Source: Zhongshania sp. R06B22 (GTDB taxonomy: Bacteria; Pseudomonadota; Gammaproteobacteria; Pseudomonadales; Spongiibacteraceae). Taken from it: a stretch of DNA of 64,000 nt. A program made the translations under genes and the position numbers. This document shows, piece after piece, positions 43,277 to 52,187 of this stretch (position 1 is its first letter; every line of letters begins with the position of its first letter). A model generated the notes under the pieces. It ran no database searches. It was not told where the DNA came from and saw only the letters and a list, made by a program, of their open reading frames with translations. The DNA lies in contig NZ_JBFRYB010000001.1 of assembly GCF_040892595.1 (NCBI RefSeq), forward strand, positions 2,294,001 through 2,358,000, given 5' to 3'.

Positions 43277-44162
43277 TTGGCAAACTTCAAGCACCGAGCT
43301 CAGCACCATACGTCATGAGGTTTTCGTCGCCGAACAAGCGGTTCCAATTGAGCTCGAGCTTGACGAACATGACGCTTATTGTCATCACTGGCTGGCATGT
43401 ATCGATGAGAGCGCGGTAGGCACCGTTAGAATGCTTGGCAATGGCAGTATTGGTCGCATGGCTGTGCGCAGCGGCTACCGTGGACAGGGCGTTGGCAAGG
43501 CGCTTTTAAATGCGGTTATCGATTACGCCAAAGACCAAGACTGGCGAATACTTAGTCTTGCTGCCCAAGATCACGCCATCAGCTTTTATGCTGAAGCCGG
43601 TTTTACCGCCTACGGCGATATATTTATGGATGCCGGTATCCCCCATCAATCCATGCAACTTTTATTGCGTGAGCATCGCAAGCTGGGGCAAGACAGTCCT
43701 CGGTTTGTGCCGGCTGACAGCGCCGCAACAGTGTTGGATTTGTGCGCTCAGGCACGGCGAACCCTGCGTATATTTAGCGCTGCACTTGAACCCGAGCTAT
43801 ATGCCAATGACGCCATCGTTAGCGTATTGTCGGTGCTTGCCCGACGACACCGGCAAAGCGAAATACGGTTATTAATTTGTCATGAGACCGCCCTTAGAGA
43901 AAGCCGCCACCCCCTGGTGGCGCTTAGCCAACGATTGCCCTCAGCCCTACCCTTACGCGTGCTTCCACCGGACTTTCGGCCGGAATTAGATGAGCTTTTT
44001 CTACTTGCAGATCGCAACGGTATCTTCGCGTATCCAGAGAATGCGCCAAACACTGCGTGGTGTAGCTATCACCTACCCCCAAAAGTAAAAGATTACCAAG
44101 AGCGCTTTGACCGGATGTGGGAGCGTGGAGAGCCGGCGCGACATTTACGCAGGCTTTATTAA
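43260..44162 (+). CDS. GNAT acetyltransferase fused to an uncharacterised C-terminal domain
   Basis: Residues 1-137 form a GNAT fold with the acetyl-CoA loop RSGYRGQGVGKAL near 73-85 and the FYAEAGF strand. Residues about 145-300 form a second domain (ARRTLRIFSAALEPELY, then RLLICHETALRESRHPLV and a final FDRMWERGEP) that reminds me of the phospholipase-D-like uncharacterised domains found after GNATs; this is a weak match. The start could be any of three in-frame ATGs (43239, 43257, 43260), all overlapping roxA. The acetyl acceptor is unknown. About 300 residues, likely co-transcribed with purB-roxA. Confidence 0.75.
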   Translation: MIRKTDWQTSSTELSTIRHEVFVAEQAVPIELELDEHDAYCHHWLACIDESAVGTVRMLGNGSIGRMAVRSGYRGQGVGKALLNAVIDYAKDQDWRILSLAAQDHAISFYAEAGFTAYGDIFMDAGIPHQSMQLLLREHRKLGQDSPRFVPADSAATVLDLCAQARRTLRIFSAALEPELYANDAIVSVLSVLARRHRQSEIRLLICHETALRESRHPLVALSQRLPSALPLRVLPPDFRPELDELFLLADRNGIFAYPENAPNTAWCSYHLPPKVKDYQERFDRMWERGEPARHLRRLY

Positions 44163-44428
44163 TCGGCGTTCATACTTACCTGCAGTCGGTCACTAAATAG
44201 AGCTCTTACCAGAGGGCTTATTTCGCCACCAAGCCACTGAAAACGCGACAAATTCAGGCCATAGTTCTTGTAGATATATCGCGAAACACCCTTTTTCATA
44301 CCTTCTGCTCATTTTTTCGCAAATAAATGCACTCAAACGCCTTCTTCTGTCATTTTCTGCAAGCAAAAATTACTAATTTGCTGTACATTACCCGCCTAAT
44401 TTTCAACCCAGTTTATCCAGAGAGCGCT

Positions 44429-46519
44429 ATGACTGATCTATCCCGTTACAGAAATATTGGTATTTTCGCCCACGTTGATGCCGGTAAGACCACGACTACC
44501 GAGCGTATCCTTAAGTTGACCGGTAAAATCCATAAAATCGGTGAGGTTCATGAAGGCGAATCAACCACTGACTTCATGGAACAGGAAGCTGAGCGCGGTA
44601 TTACCATTCAGTCAGCGGCAGTCAGCTGTTTTTGGAAAGATACCCGTTTCAACGTTATCGACACACCTGGTCACGTCGACTTTACGGTAGAAGTATATCG
44701 TTCTCTGAAAGTCCTCGACGGCGGCATCGGCGTATTCTGTGGTTCTGGCGGCGTAGAGCCTCAGTCAGAAACCAACTGGCGCTATGCCAACGACTCGAAA
44801 GTATCGCGTCTTATCTTTGTAAACAAACTTGACCGCATCGGCGCCGACTTCATTCGCGTAACTGATCAAGTCAAAAAAGTATTGGGCGCCACGCCCTTAA
44901 TCATGACTTTGCCGATTGGCGCCGAAGATTCCTTCAAAGGCGTTGTCGATCTGTTGACCCGTAAAGCCTATATTTGGGATGAAACTGGACAGCCAGAAAA
45001 CTACACTATAGAAGACGTTCCAGCCGACATGGTTGATAACGTTGAAATGTATCGCGAGCAACTTGTTGAAACCGCGCTTGAAATGAACGACGACCTATTG
45101 ATGGCCTATATGGAAGGTGAGCAACCTTCTATTGAAGACATCAATCTGTGTATCCGTAAAGGTACCTTAGAGCTAGTCTTCTTCCCAACATACTGTGGTT
45201 CTGCCTTTAAAAACAAAGGCATGCAGTTGTTGTTGGACGCTGTTATTGATTACTTGCCAACGCCTACCGAAGTTAATCCGCAGCCTTTGACTGACGAAGA
45301 AGGTAACGCCAACGGCGAATTCGCGATCGTGTCTGCTGATGAGCCCTTCCGCGCTTTGGCATTCAAAATTATGGATGACCGTTTCGGCGCTCTTACTTTT
45401 ATTCGTATTTACTCTGGTAAATTGAATAAAGGCGACACCATTCTTAACTCCTTCACCGGCAAGTCAGAACGCGTTGGCCGTATGGTAGAAATGCAAGCTG
45501 ACGAGCGCAATGAGTTAAGCCATGCACAAGCTGGTGACATCATCGCTATTGTGGGCATGAAAAACGTGCAAACTGGCCACACCCTGTGTGATCCAAAGCA
45601 CCCATGTACATTGGAAGCGATGGTATTCCCAGAGCCCGTAATCTCTATCTCGGTTACGCCTAAAGATAAGGGTTCAACTGAGAAAATGGGTATTGCGATC
45701 GGTAAAATGGTTGCTGAAGATCCCACCTTCCGCGTTGAAACCGATATAGACTCAGGTGAAACTATTCTGAGAGGAATGGGTGAATTGCACTTGGATATCA
45801 AAGTCGACATCCTTAAGCGTACCTACGGTGTTGATTTGACAGTAGGCCAACCACAGGTTGCCTACCGCGAAACTATCACTCAAGAAATTGAAGACAGCTA
45901 CACTCACAAGAAGCAGTCTGGTGGTTCTGGTCAATACGGCAAGATCGATTACATTGTTAAGCCGGGCGAGGCGAACACTGGTTTCACATTTATCTCTAAA
46001 GTGGTCGGTGGTAATGTTCCTAAGGAATTCTTCCCAGCCATTGAAAAAGGCTTCCGCTCTATGATGGGTGTAGGCCCTCTGGCCGGTTTCCCCGTTCTGG
46101 ATGTTGAAGTGACGCTAGTTGATGGTGGCTTCCACGCAGTTGACTCATCAGCTATCGCGTTTGAGATTGCTGCCAAAGGCGCTTTCCGTCAGTCTATGCC
46201 TAAAGCCGGCCCACAACTTCTTGAGCCAGTAATGAAAGTTGACGTTTACAGCCCAGAAGATCACGTAGGTGATGTTATCGGCGACTTAAACCGTCGTCGC
46301 GGCATGATCTCTGGTCAAGAGCCAAACTCAAGTGGCGTACGCATAAAGTCAGATGTACCACTTTCTGAAATGTTTGGTTACATCAGCACCCTGCGCACGA
46401 TGACATCTGGTCGTGGTCAGTTCTCAATGGAATTCTCTCATTACGCGGCTTGCCCAGCGAACGTGTCTGAGACCATTATTGCCAAAGAGAAAGAGAAGAA
46501 AGCGGCTGCAGCTAAGTAA
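44429..46519 (+). CDS. Elongation factor G, EF-G2 (FusB-type)
   Basis: GTPase driving ribosomal translocation or recycling. G1 is [14 protein letters not shown] near 14-27, G3 is DTPGHVDF and G4 is NKLD; domains II-V follow to a total of 696 residues. It is not beside rpsL/rpsG/tuf but stands alone. Its sequence ([36 protein letters not shown]) matches the second EF-G of pseudomonads rather than the str-operon copy. I start at ATG 44429 (MTDLSRYRN); an earlier in-frame ATG adds a 34-residue extension not seen in EF-G. A bidirectional terminator follows. Confidence 0.92.
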   Translation: MTDLSRYRNIGIFAHVDAGKTTTTERILKLTGKIHKIGEVHEGESTTDFMEQEAERGITIQSAAVSCFWKDTRFNVIDTPGHVDFTVEVYRSLKVLDGGIGVFCGSGGVEPQSETNWRYANDSKVSRLIFVNKLDRIGADFIRVTDQVKKVLGATPLIMTLPIGAEDSFKGVVDLLTRKAYIWDETGQPENYTIEDVPADMVDNVEMYREQLVETALEMNDDLLMAYMEGEQPSIEDINLCIRKGTLELVFFPTYCGSAFKNKGMQLLLDAVIDYLPTPTEVNPQPLTDEEGNANGEFAIVSADEPFRALAFKIMDDRFGALTFIRIYSGKLNKGDTILNSFTGKSERVGRMVEMQADERNELSHAQAGDIIAIVGMKNVQTGHTLCDPKHPCTLEAMVFPEPVISISVTPKDKGSTEKMGIAIGKMVAEDPTFRVETDIDSGETILRGMGELHLDIKVDILKRTYGVDLTVGQPQVAYRETITQEIEDSYTHKKQSGGSGQYGKIDYIVKPGEANTGFTFISKVVGGNVPKEFFPAIEKGFRSMMGVGPLAGFPVLDVEVTLVDGGFHAVDSSAIAFEIAAKGAFRQSMPKAGPQLLEPVMKVDVYSPEDHVGDVIGDLNRRRGMISGQEPNSSGVRIKSDVPLSEMFGYISTLRTMTSGRGQFSMEFSHYAACPANVSETIIAKEKEKKAAAAK

Positions 46520-46538
46520 TTTACTTAGTCAGCTTCCG

Positions 46539-46576
46539 AAAAAAGCCCGGCCAGTGAATACTGTCCGGGCTTTTTT
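46539..46576. terminator. Bidirectional rho-independent terminator of the EF-G2 and Rieske genes
   Basis: AAAAAAGCCCGG / CCGGGCTTTTTT arms (46539-46550 and 46565-46576) enclose an extra CAGT/ACTG pairing and a four-base loop. A T-run follows the GC stem on both strands, fitting the two convergent genes. Confidence 0.9.
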
Positions 46577-46612
46577 ATGTGCTCTATTTAACGCGCTTCG
46601 ATATTTCCTTCT

Positions 46613-46930
46613 TTAATAATCCAGCATCACTCCCACTTCGTTATCCCTATCGACAAGATCAAAGCACAGCAAGTTCCGGCAAGGTTCTTCGCTGAAATGT
46701 TTTAGCGCCCCGCTTTGTATATCAAATCGATAGCCGTGCTGCGGACATACCAGTTCCATGCCGTCTACATCCGAACTACTCAGCGGATACTCACGATGCG
46801 GACAGTTGCTTTCGATCAAATAGCGATCGCCATCCAGCTGCAACAGCATTAGGTGATGACTATCAATCTTAAAGACCTTGCGATAGCCGTCAAACAAGTT
46901 GATGTATTTCTCTAAGCTGTAATAACGCAT
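46613..46930 (-). CDS. Rieske (2Fe-2S) domain protein
   Basis: 105 residues containing a single Rieske domain. Ligands are Cys43/His45 in CPH and Cys62/His65 in CPQH, as in dioxygenase ferredoxins and NirD-like proteins. It is soluble, with no membrane anchor. There is no oxygenase or reductase gene adjacent, so its redox partner is unknown. It is convergent with the EF-G2 gene and shares its terminator. Confidence 0.85.
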   Translation of the reverse strand: MRYYSLEKYINLFDGYRKVFKIDSHHLMLLQLDGDRYLIESNCPHREYPLSSSDVDGMELVCPQHGYRFDIQSGALKHFSEEPCRNLLCFDLVDRDNEVGVMLDY

Positions 46931-47171
46931 AAGCCTTGAATGTCATGGGGTTTTCGCAAGCTTACCGTAAAGCCTATGATGACTGTAAGCATTTCACGAT
47001 ATAGGCCTGAGACAGTGCTGAAAATAAGACCTTAAGGGCAACTAGCAATTTACATTAGCTGCCGCCGGACTAAACTAAGGAATAGAGTACAAGTTTAAAG
47101 CTGCAGTGGCGCAAGATTAGGGCCGATTCGCAGGGCTAAGCCAACATTGGGACATCACTGGGACTATCGCA

Positions 47172-49184
47172 ATGGATATCGGTACACGAACTACTAATGC
47201 CAGGTCAATTTTTGCCACTAGCTTTCTTGCCATGATGCTAGTGGCCTGCGGTGGCGGCAATGGCAAGACTGCCGGCACCGAGCAATCAAATAGTCTGTTA
47301 CGTGCAGTGAGTAGCGAAGCAGAGTTCGTGACGCACTTTAAAACCTTGTATACACAAAACAATGGCAACGACCAAGTCTCAGCAGCGCCGCAGGCGTCTG
47401 AAGGCGCAGCTGCAAATGATGGTTCCTCCGGCGGCTATTCAAGTACCTATACTCTCGAAAACAACGTTGATGAATTTGACGTCTTAAAATATGATGGTGA
47501 CTTCCTTTATATCGTCCCTACCCTACAGCAAAACTGTTGTTTTATTAGCCAAGGTAATCAAGCTTTTGCAAGCGATGCCTTAGTCGCACCGCAAGACCCA
47601 CAGAACCCAGCCAGTATTCGCATTTTAAGTACCAGCCCAACTATCGCCACTGCCCAGCAAGTAACGACGATCCCGCTTGATGACGGTGAATACGTGCAGG
47701 GACTATATGTTCAGGGTGATAGCCTAATTAGTATTTCTACCAGTCAATACTACGGCAGCTACGGTGATGTTTGGCGGGACATAGCGCCCTGGGGACAGCA
47801 GTCACTGGCGGTAAAAATATACAACACCGCCACCATCGAAAATATCCAGAAGATGTGGGATATCCGGCTTGAAGGCGGCTTTGTCGATAGTCGTCGTATT
47901 GGCGACACGCTGTATCTACTCAGCCGTCATACTCCCTATTGGGACAATATTTATTACTACCCCGCTAGTGAGCAAGAAGTAAGCGCCAATAGGGAGACCC
48001 TCGCTAATACGACATCGGCGGACATCATTCCGAATATCACTATTAACGAACAAACGCGGCCACTATTCACTGCTCAGGATTGTCTGATCACCCGCGATGA
48101 CCAAACAAACAAATACGGTTCCCCCGTTATTACCAGCATCACGGCAGTTCCCTTAAGTAGCCCCGGCAACGCCCAAACCACCTGCTATAACGAAGATGCC
48201 TCGGGAATCTATATGTCGTCTTCCGCACTCTATATTAGCCAGCCGACGTTTAGCAGCAGCGAAGGCGGGACCCGCATCCATAAATTTGGACTTGGCGCCG
48301 GCAAACCAGCCTATCGAGGATCGGCAGATGTCCCAGGACATTTATGGGGGCGCGGGCAAGTCGATTTCAGGATGTCGGAAAAAGGTAATCAATTACGCCT
48401 TGTCACCACTCGCTATACCGGCGATGGCGATGACCTTCGCGATCACCAGCTGACTATTCTGCAAGAATCTAACGACGATTTGCGCCTTGAGCAGATATCG
48501 ACACTACCCAACGCGGCCCGTCCAGCCGAGCTTGGCAAGCCCAATGAATCTCTCTACGGCGTGCGGTTTTTAGATGAGCGCTTATACCTAGTCAGCTTTG
48601 AACAAATAGATCCTTTGTATGTGCTGGATCTCAGCAATCCTGAAGATCCCTATATTGCGGGTGAACTGGAGATACCCGGCTTCTCAGATTTTTTGCACCC
48701 GGTTAACAATGAATTGTTATTGGGTTTGGGACAATCGGCGCAGAATCAGGGTTTGGTGAAGCTCAGTTTGTTTAATGTTGCCGACATCGCCAACCCTATC
48801 GAGCTGGCCACCCAGCTATTGGGTAAAGACGGCGGCTGGAATTATTCTGAGGCCCAGTACAACCGTCATGCATTCACGTATCTGCAGCACCCCGACGGTA
48901 GTGACCGCTTTACTGTGCCGGTGAAGTCTTCCTACAACACCGAGCAAGCTGGCTATGTGAATGAGAATCGCCTGTATCTTTTGGAGATAAACGGTAAGTC
49001 AAATTCCGCTGCTGCAAGTCTCGACTTAATTGGTGACATTATTGCCAGCCCTGCCCCCAGGGAAAATTGGTACGGTGGTCAGAATCGTTCAGTAATACAT
49101 GACGATGCGGTCTACTTTCTATCTGGGGACTATATTTGGTCGGCACTGTGGACGTCACCAGATGTGCAAACAGGTCCCCAATAA
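47172..49184 (+). CDS. Secreted beta-propeller domain lipoprotein
   Basis: 670 residues with a lipoprotein signal: a basic N-terminus, a hydrophobic core and lipobox LVAC with Cys26, followed by a Gly/Asn-rich linker. The body fits the family of exported beta-propeller proteins: an opening NNVDEFDVLKYDGDFLYIV strand near 98-116, then repeated blades with YLVSFEQIDPLYVLDLSNPE and LYLLEINGKS. Function is unknown in the family; a surface or periplasmic binding role is plausible. The gene stands alone, and the residue after the lipidated Cys is Gly, which permits outer-membrane sorting. Confidence 0.82.
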   Translation: MDIGTRTTNARSIFATSFLAMMLVACGGGNGKTAGTEQSNSLLRAVSSEAEFVTHFKTLYTQNNGNDQVSAAPQASEGAAANDGSSGGYSSTYTLENNVDEFDVLKYDGDFLYIVPTLQQNCCFISQGNQAFASDALVAPQDPQNPASIRILSTSPTIATAQQVTTIPLDDGEYVQGLYVQGDSLISISTSQYYGSYGDVWRDIAPWGQQSLAVKIYNTATIENIQKMWDIRLEGGFVDSRRIGDTLYLLSRHTPYWDNIYYYPASEQEVSANRETLANTTSADIIPNITINEQTRPLFTAQDCLITRDDQTNKYGSPVITSITAVPLSSPGNAQTTCYNEDASGIYMSSSALYISQPTFSSSEGGTRIHKFGLGAGKPAYRGSADVPGHLWGRGQVDFRMSEKGNQLRLVTTRYTGDGDDLRDHQLTILQESNDDLRLEQISTLPNAARPAELGKPNESLYGVRFLDERLYLVSFEQIDPLYVLDLSNPEDPYIAGELEIPGFSDFLHPVNNELLLGLGQSAQNQGLVKLSLFNVADIANPIELATQLLGKDGGWNYSEAQYNRHAFTYLQHPDGSDRFTVPVKSSYNTEQAGYVNENRLYLLEINGKSNSAAASLDLIGDIIASPAPRENWYGGQNRSVIHDDAVYFLSGDYIWSALWTSPDVQTGPQ

Positions 49185-49327
49185 TACGGCAGCTATTCCA
49201 AATGCCAAGCTAAGTAGCTACGAGGGCGTAAAGGTGGATAACTGCACGCTTATCCATTTTCTTTTTGGTTTCCAAAACGCCGGCAATTGCTATACTGCGC
49301 CCCCGAAAAACGCCGGTGTCTGTTCTC

Positions 49328-50071
49328 ATGTCCGAGACTATCCTCTATACCGATTTGGCAGCCTGCTACGATCTGATGTGCGCCGACATTGACTACCAAG
49401 CCCAGAGTGATACAGCGCATAGACTGCAGCAAATCTTCGGTAATCAGGGTCTTAGGCACTTGGATTTAGCATGCGGTACCGGCCCGCATATAAGCCATCT
49501 TATCGACCGTGGTTACGCTAGCATGGGCATAGATCTCAATCAGCCGATGTTAGATATTGCCCAGCGGCACTGCCCCAAAGCGCAATTTAGCCAGCAAGAT
49601 ATGTGCGATTTTACGGTGTCAGCCCCCGTTGATTTGATCACCTGCTTTCTCTACTCCATCCACTACAGCGCTACGGTCGAAAGACTTAAAGACTGTATTA
49701 AACGCAGCCATACAGCCCTAGAGGCTAAGGGAGTGTTTTGTTTTAATAGCGTAGACAAAACCAAAATCGACAACAGCTCGTCTACCAGCCACACGGCGAA
49801 ACAAGGGGGCAGCGACTTTATTTTTAGCTCGAAATGGTTTTACTGTGGTGAGGGTGAAGAACAAAGCCTAAAGCTCAGTATTCAAAAAACCACAGCAAAT
49901 AACACCCAATCCTGGCAGGATGAACACCCAATGGTGGCAGTCAGTTTTGAGGAGTTGCGGGCGCTGCTATCACCGTATTTTGACGTCCATATTTTTGAAC
50001 ATGACTACGAAAAGCTCGTCCCTTGGAATCGCAGTTCAGGAAACGCCCTCTTCGTATGCGTAAAATTATAG
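49328..50071 (+). CDS. Class I SAM-dependent methyltransferase
   Basis: 247 residues with the SAM-binding motif I LDLACGTGPH at 45-54, an acidic residue ending strand 2 in GIDLNQPM and a later DLITCFLYSIHY strand 4. I start at ATG 49328 (MSETILYTDL); an upstream in-frame ATG at 49265 adds a basic 21-residue stretch without support. The C-terminal half resembles small-molecule methyltransferases. Substrate unknown. It converges on the TetR gene across a short repeat. Confidence 0.83.
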   Translation: MSETILYTDLAACYDLMCADIDYQAQSDTAHRLQQIFGNQGLRHLDLACGTGPHISHLIDRGYASMGIDLNQPMLDIAQRHCPKAQFSQQDMCDFTVSAPVDLITCFLYSIHYSATVERLKDCIKRSHTALEAKGVFCFNSVDKTKIDNSSSTSHTAKQGGSDFIFSSKWFYCGEGEEQSLKLSIQKTTANNTQSWQDEHPMVAVSFEELRALLSPYFDVHIFEHDYEKLVPWNRSSGNALFVCVKL

Positions 50072-50118
50072 TACCGCGGCGCAGCCATGGCTGTCCTGGC
50101 CACCAGCACTAAACTCTA

Positions 50119-50144
50119 AATCCCGAACCCCGAATCCCGAACCC
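50119..50144. repeat. Two 12-bp direct repeats AATCCCGAACCC, period 14
   Basis: Perfect copies at 50119-50130 and 50133-50144 in the gap between the methyltransferase and TetR genes, separated by CG. A minimal tandem array with no visible coding role. Confidence 0.75.
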
Positions 50145-50146
50145 TA

Positions 50147-50749
50147 TCAGGACAAAATAAACTGCACCTGATATACAAATTGTGACAGCAGTGCATCGCC
50201 TTCAGCGGGCGAGTCACGAGATACGTCAAGCAAATCAGGTATTAAGCCCAATCCCAGCGACACGACTGCGGCTACGGCCGCTTCCTTTTCTACTATATTA
50301 AAGCGGCTAAAGAGTTCTCGCTCTTGAAAATCCCCTGCCATTTCAGCAACAATCATTTTCACCTGAGTGCGAATTGCGGCTCGAATTAATGCAGAGCTTC
50401 CTGCTCTCTCGCGAGCGATAAGAATGAATAAAGATTCATTGCCACGGATATAGCCAAATGCTGCCTGTACCGACGCGGCAATAACAGACTCCTCGGTATC
50501 CGCATCCCTCACCCCTTTCAATAATTCTCTCAATGTAATGCCGACATCGTTAACTAGCGCCAGACCTAGCTCTTCCATAGAGGCAAAATGGCTATAGAAC
50601 GCGGGCGGGCTTAGATTGCAGGCTTTAGTAATACGACGCAGGCTAATACCAGATAAGCCGCTCTGGTCTTGTGCCTGCAGCGCTAGCGCGGCATTCATTA
50701 ATTTTTCTCGATTTCCCTTTCGACTTTGCTTTGGCTTACTTGTGCTCAT
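50147..50749 (-). CDS. TetR-family regulator, FabR-like, divergent from alkB
   Basis: 200 residues. The N-terminal helix-turn-helix (SLRRITKACNLSPPAFYSHF) and the following MEELGLALVNDVGITLREL and IARERAGSSALIRAA segments track FabR, the fatty-acid-desaturation repressor, along most of its length, so a ligand of acyl type is plausible. The start is taken at ATG 50749; a longer start at 50767 is possible. It is divergent from alkB across a 208-bp gap with a palindrome over the alkB promoter, which suggests that it represses alkB and perhaps itself. That link is inference. Confidence 0.85.
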   Translation of the reverse strand: MSTSKPKQSRKGNREKLMNAALALQAQDQSGLSGISLRRITKACNLSPPAFYSHFASMEELGLALVNDVGITLRELLKGVRDADTEESVIAASVQAAFGYIRGNESLFILIARERAGSSALIRAAIRTQVKMIVAEMAGDFQERELFSRFNIVEKEAAVAAVVSLGLGLIPDLLDVSRDSPAEGDALLSQFVYQVQFILS

Positions 50750-50884
50750 ACAGTTTCCATTATTCAAGCTTATTTATTTGGCAGGACCTGTAGTGACCCT
50801 TTAATGATAGGCCGCGATGGTACGACAAATCGGCTACAAATGCCCATCTATAACTAATTGAGACATAGAAAATGGATATATCAT

Positions 50885-50917
50885 TAACTTGACACATGTT
50901 AAGTTATAGCTTAAATT
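50885..50917 (+). promoter_or_regulatory. alkB promoter with overlapping palindromic operator
   Basis: A consensus -35 TTGACA (50889-50894), 17-bp spacer and TAAATT -10 (50912-50917) precede alkB by about 40 bp. The inverted repeat TAACTT-10-AAGTTA (50885-50890 and 50901-50906) covers the -35 box, the right place for a repressor to block RNA polymerase. The likely binder is the divergent TetR protein. Confidence 0.65.
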
Positions 50918-50957
50918 CGATTTTTACGTATGTAAACATAATAAGGCTGAAATCTTT

Positions 50958-52124
50958 ATGAATGCAAAAAGTGAAGCACAGTGGCGCGACCCCAAACGCT
51001 ACCTCTGGTCACTGGGACTCCTGGTACCACTTTTCCCCGTTTTAGGCGCTCTTGTTTATGTACAAACAGGGCAAATCTGGGGCTGGTGGCTAACGCCACT
51101 TATTGTGTATTTGATTATACCTGCACTCGACTTCTTGATTGGAACCGATCACTCAAATCCGCCGGAATCGGCAGTCGCTAATTTAGAAGCTGACAATTAC
51201 TACAAGTATATTGTTTACGCCTATATACCTCTGCAATATGCGGGAACCTTGATTACGGTCTGGTTCGCCTGCACTGAGCTAGGACCTCTGGGAATTATCG
51301 CTGGCCTATTCAGCTGTGCCTATGTGAACGGTATTGGCATAAACACGGGACACGAATTAGGTCACAAGCGCGATGCATTCAGCCAATTTCTAGCGAAGCT
51401 GGCTCTGGCCCCTGTTGCTTACGGTCACTTTTATGTTGAGCACAATTTCGGCCATCATCGCCGGGTAGCTACCCCTGAAGACCCCGCCAGCTCCAAAATG
51501 GGTGAAAGCTTCTGGCGCTTCCTACCGCGTACTGTTATCGGCAGCCTCCGCTCAGCCTGCGAAATAGAGGCTCAACGTCTTGAACGTAAGGGCTTGGGGT
51601 TTTGGCATTGGCGAAACGACGTTTTACAAGCCTGGGCTATGACACTCCTCTTTTTTGGCGCCTGTACCATTGTGTTAGGCTGGATGGCCCTAGTGTTTTT
51701 AGTTGTACAAGCAGTATTGGGTGCTTCTTTGCTAGAAGTGATCAATTACGTTGAACACTACGGTTTGCTGCGTCAGAAAGACGCTAACGGCCGGTATGAG
51801 CGCTGCCTACCTAAGCACTCTTGGAACAGCAATCATATTGTTACTAACTTGGTTTTGTACCAACTGCAGCGTCATTCAGACCATCACGCCCACCCTAGTC
51901 GGGCTTTCCAAGCTTTGCGTCATTTCGACGATAGCCCGCAGTTACCCTCAGGCTATGCTTCCATGATGATGCTCGCGTATTTTCCACCTCTTTGGTTCAA
52001 AGTCATGAATCCTAGGGTGGTAGCACATCATCGTGGCGACTTTAATAAAGCAAATGTACATCCGGCTAAAATTGCAAAGTTAAAGTCCTATTTTGAGACT
52101 TTCAGCAAAACTGCCAGCGCGTAA
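50958..52124 (+). CDS. alkB: Alkane 1-monooxygenase AlkB
   Basis: Integral-membrane di-iron enzyme that hydroxylates the terminal carbon of n-alkanes using rubredoxin-delivered electrons. The histidine boxes are HELGH 132-136, HNFGHH 162-167 and HSDHH 306-310, and the AlkB signature NYVEHYGL is at 263-270. Six hydrophobic segments are visible in the first 255 residues. At 388 residues it is of typical length, without a fused rubredoxin; no rubredoxin gene is in the window. It is followed 63 bp on by a TonB-dependent receptor gene, which may share its transcript. Confidence 0.95.
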   Translation: MNAKSEAQWRDPKRYLWSLGLLVPLFPVLGALVYVQTGQIWGWWLTPLIVYLIIPALDFLIGTDHSNPPESAVANLEADNYYKYIVYAYIPLQYAGTLITVWFACTELGPLGIIAGLFSCAYVNGIGINTGHELGHKRDAFSQFLAKLALAPVAYGHFYVEHNFGHHRRVATPEDPASSKMGESFWRFLPRTVIGSLRSACEIEAQRLERKGLGFWHWRNDVLQAWAMTLLFFGACTIVLGWMALVFLVVQAVLGASLLEVINYVEHYGLLRQKDANGRYERCLPKHSWNSNHIVTNLVLYQLQRHSDHHAHPSRAFQALRHFDDSPQLPSGYASMMMLAYFPPLWFKVMNPRVVAHHRGDFNKANVHPAKIAKLKSYFETFSKTASA

Positions 52125-52187
52125 TATAATATAATTTTGAAATTAGAATTAAGCGGCGCCGATTGGCGCCAGTAAAGGAGTCCATCA

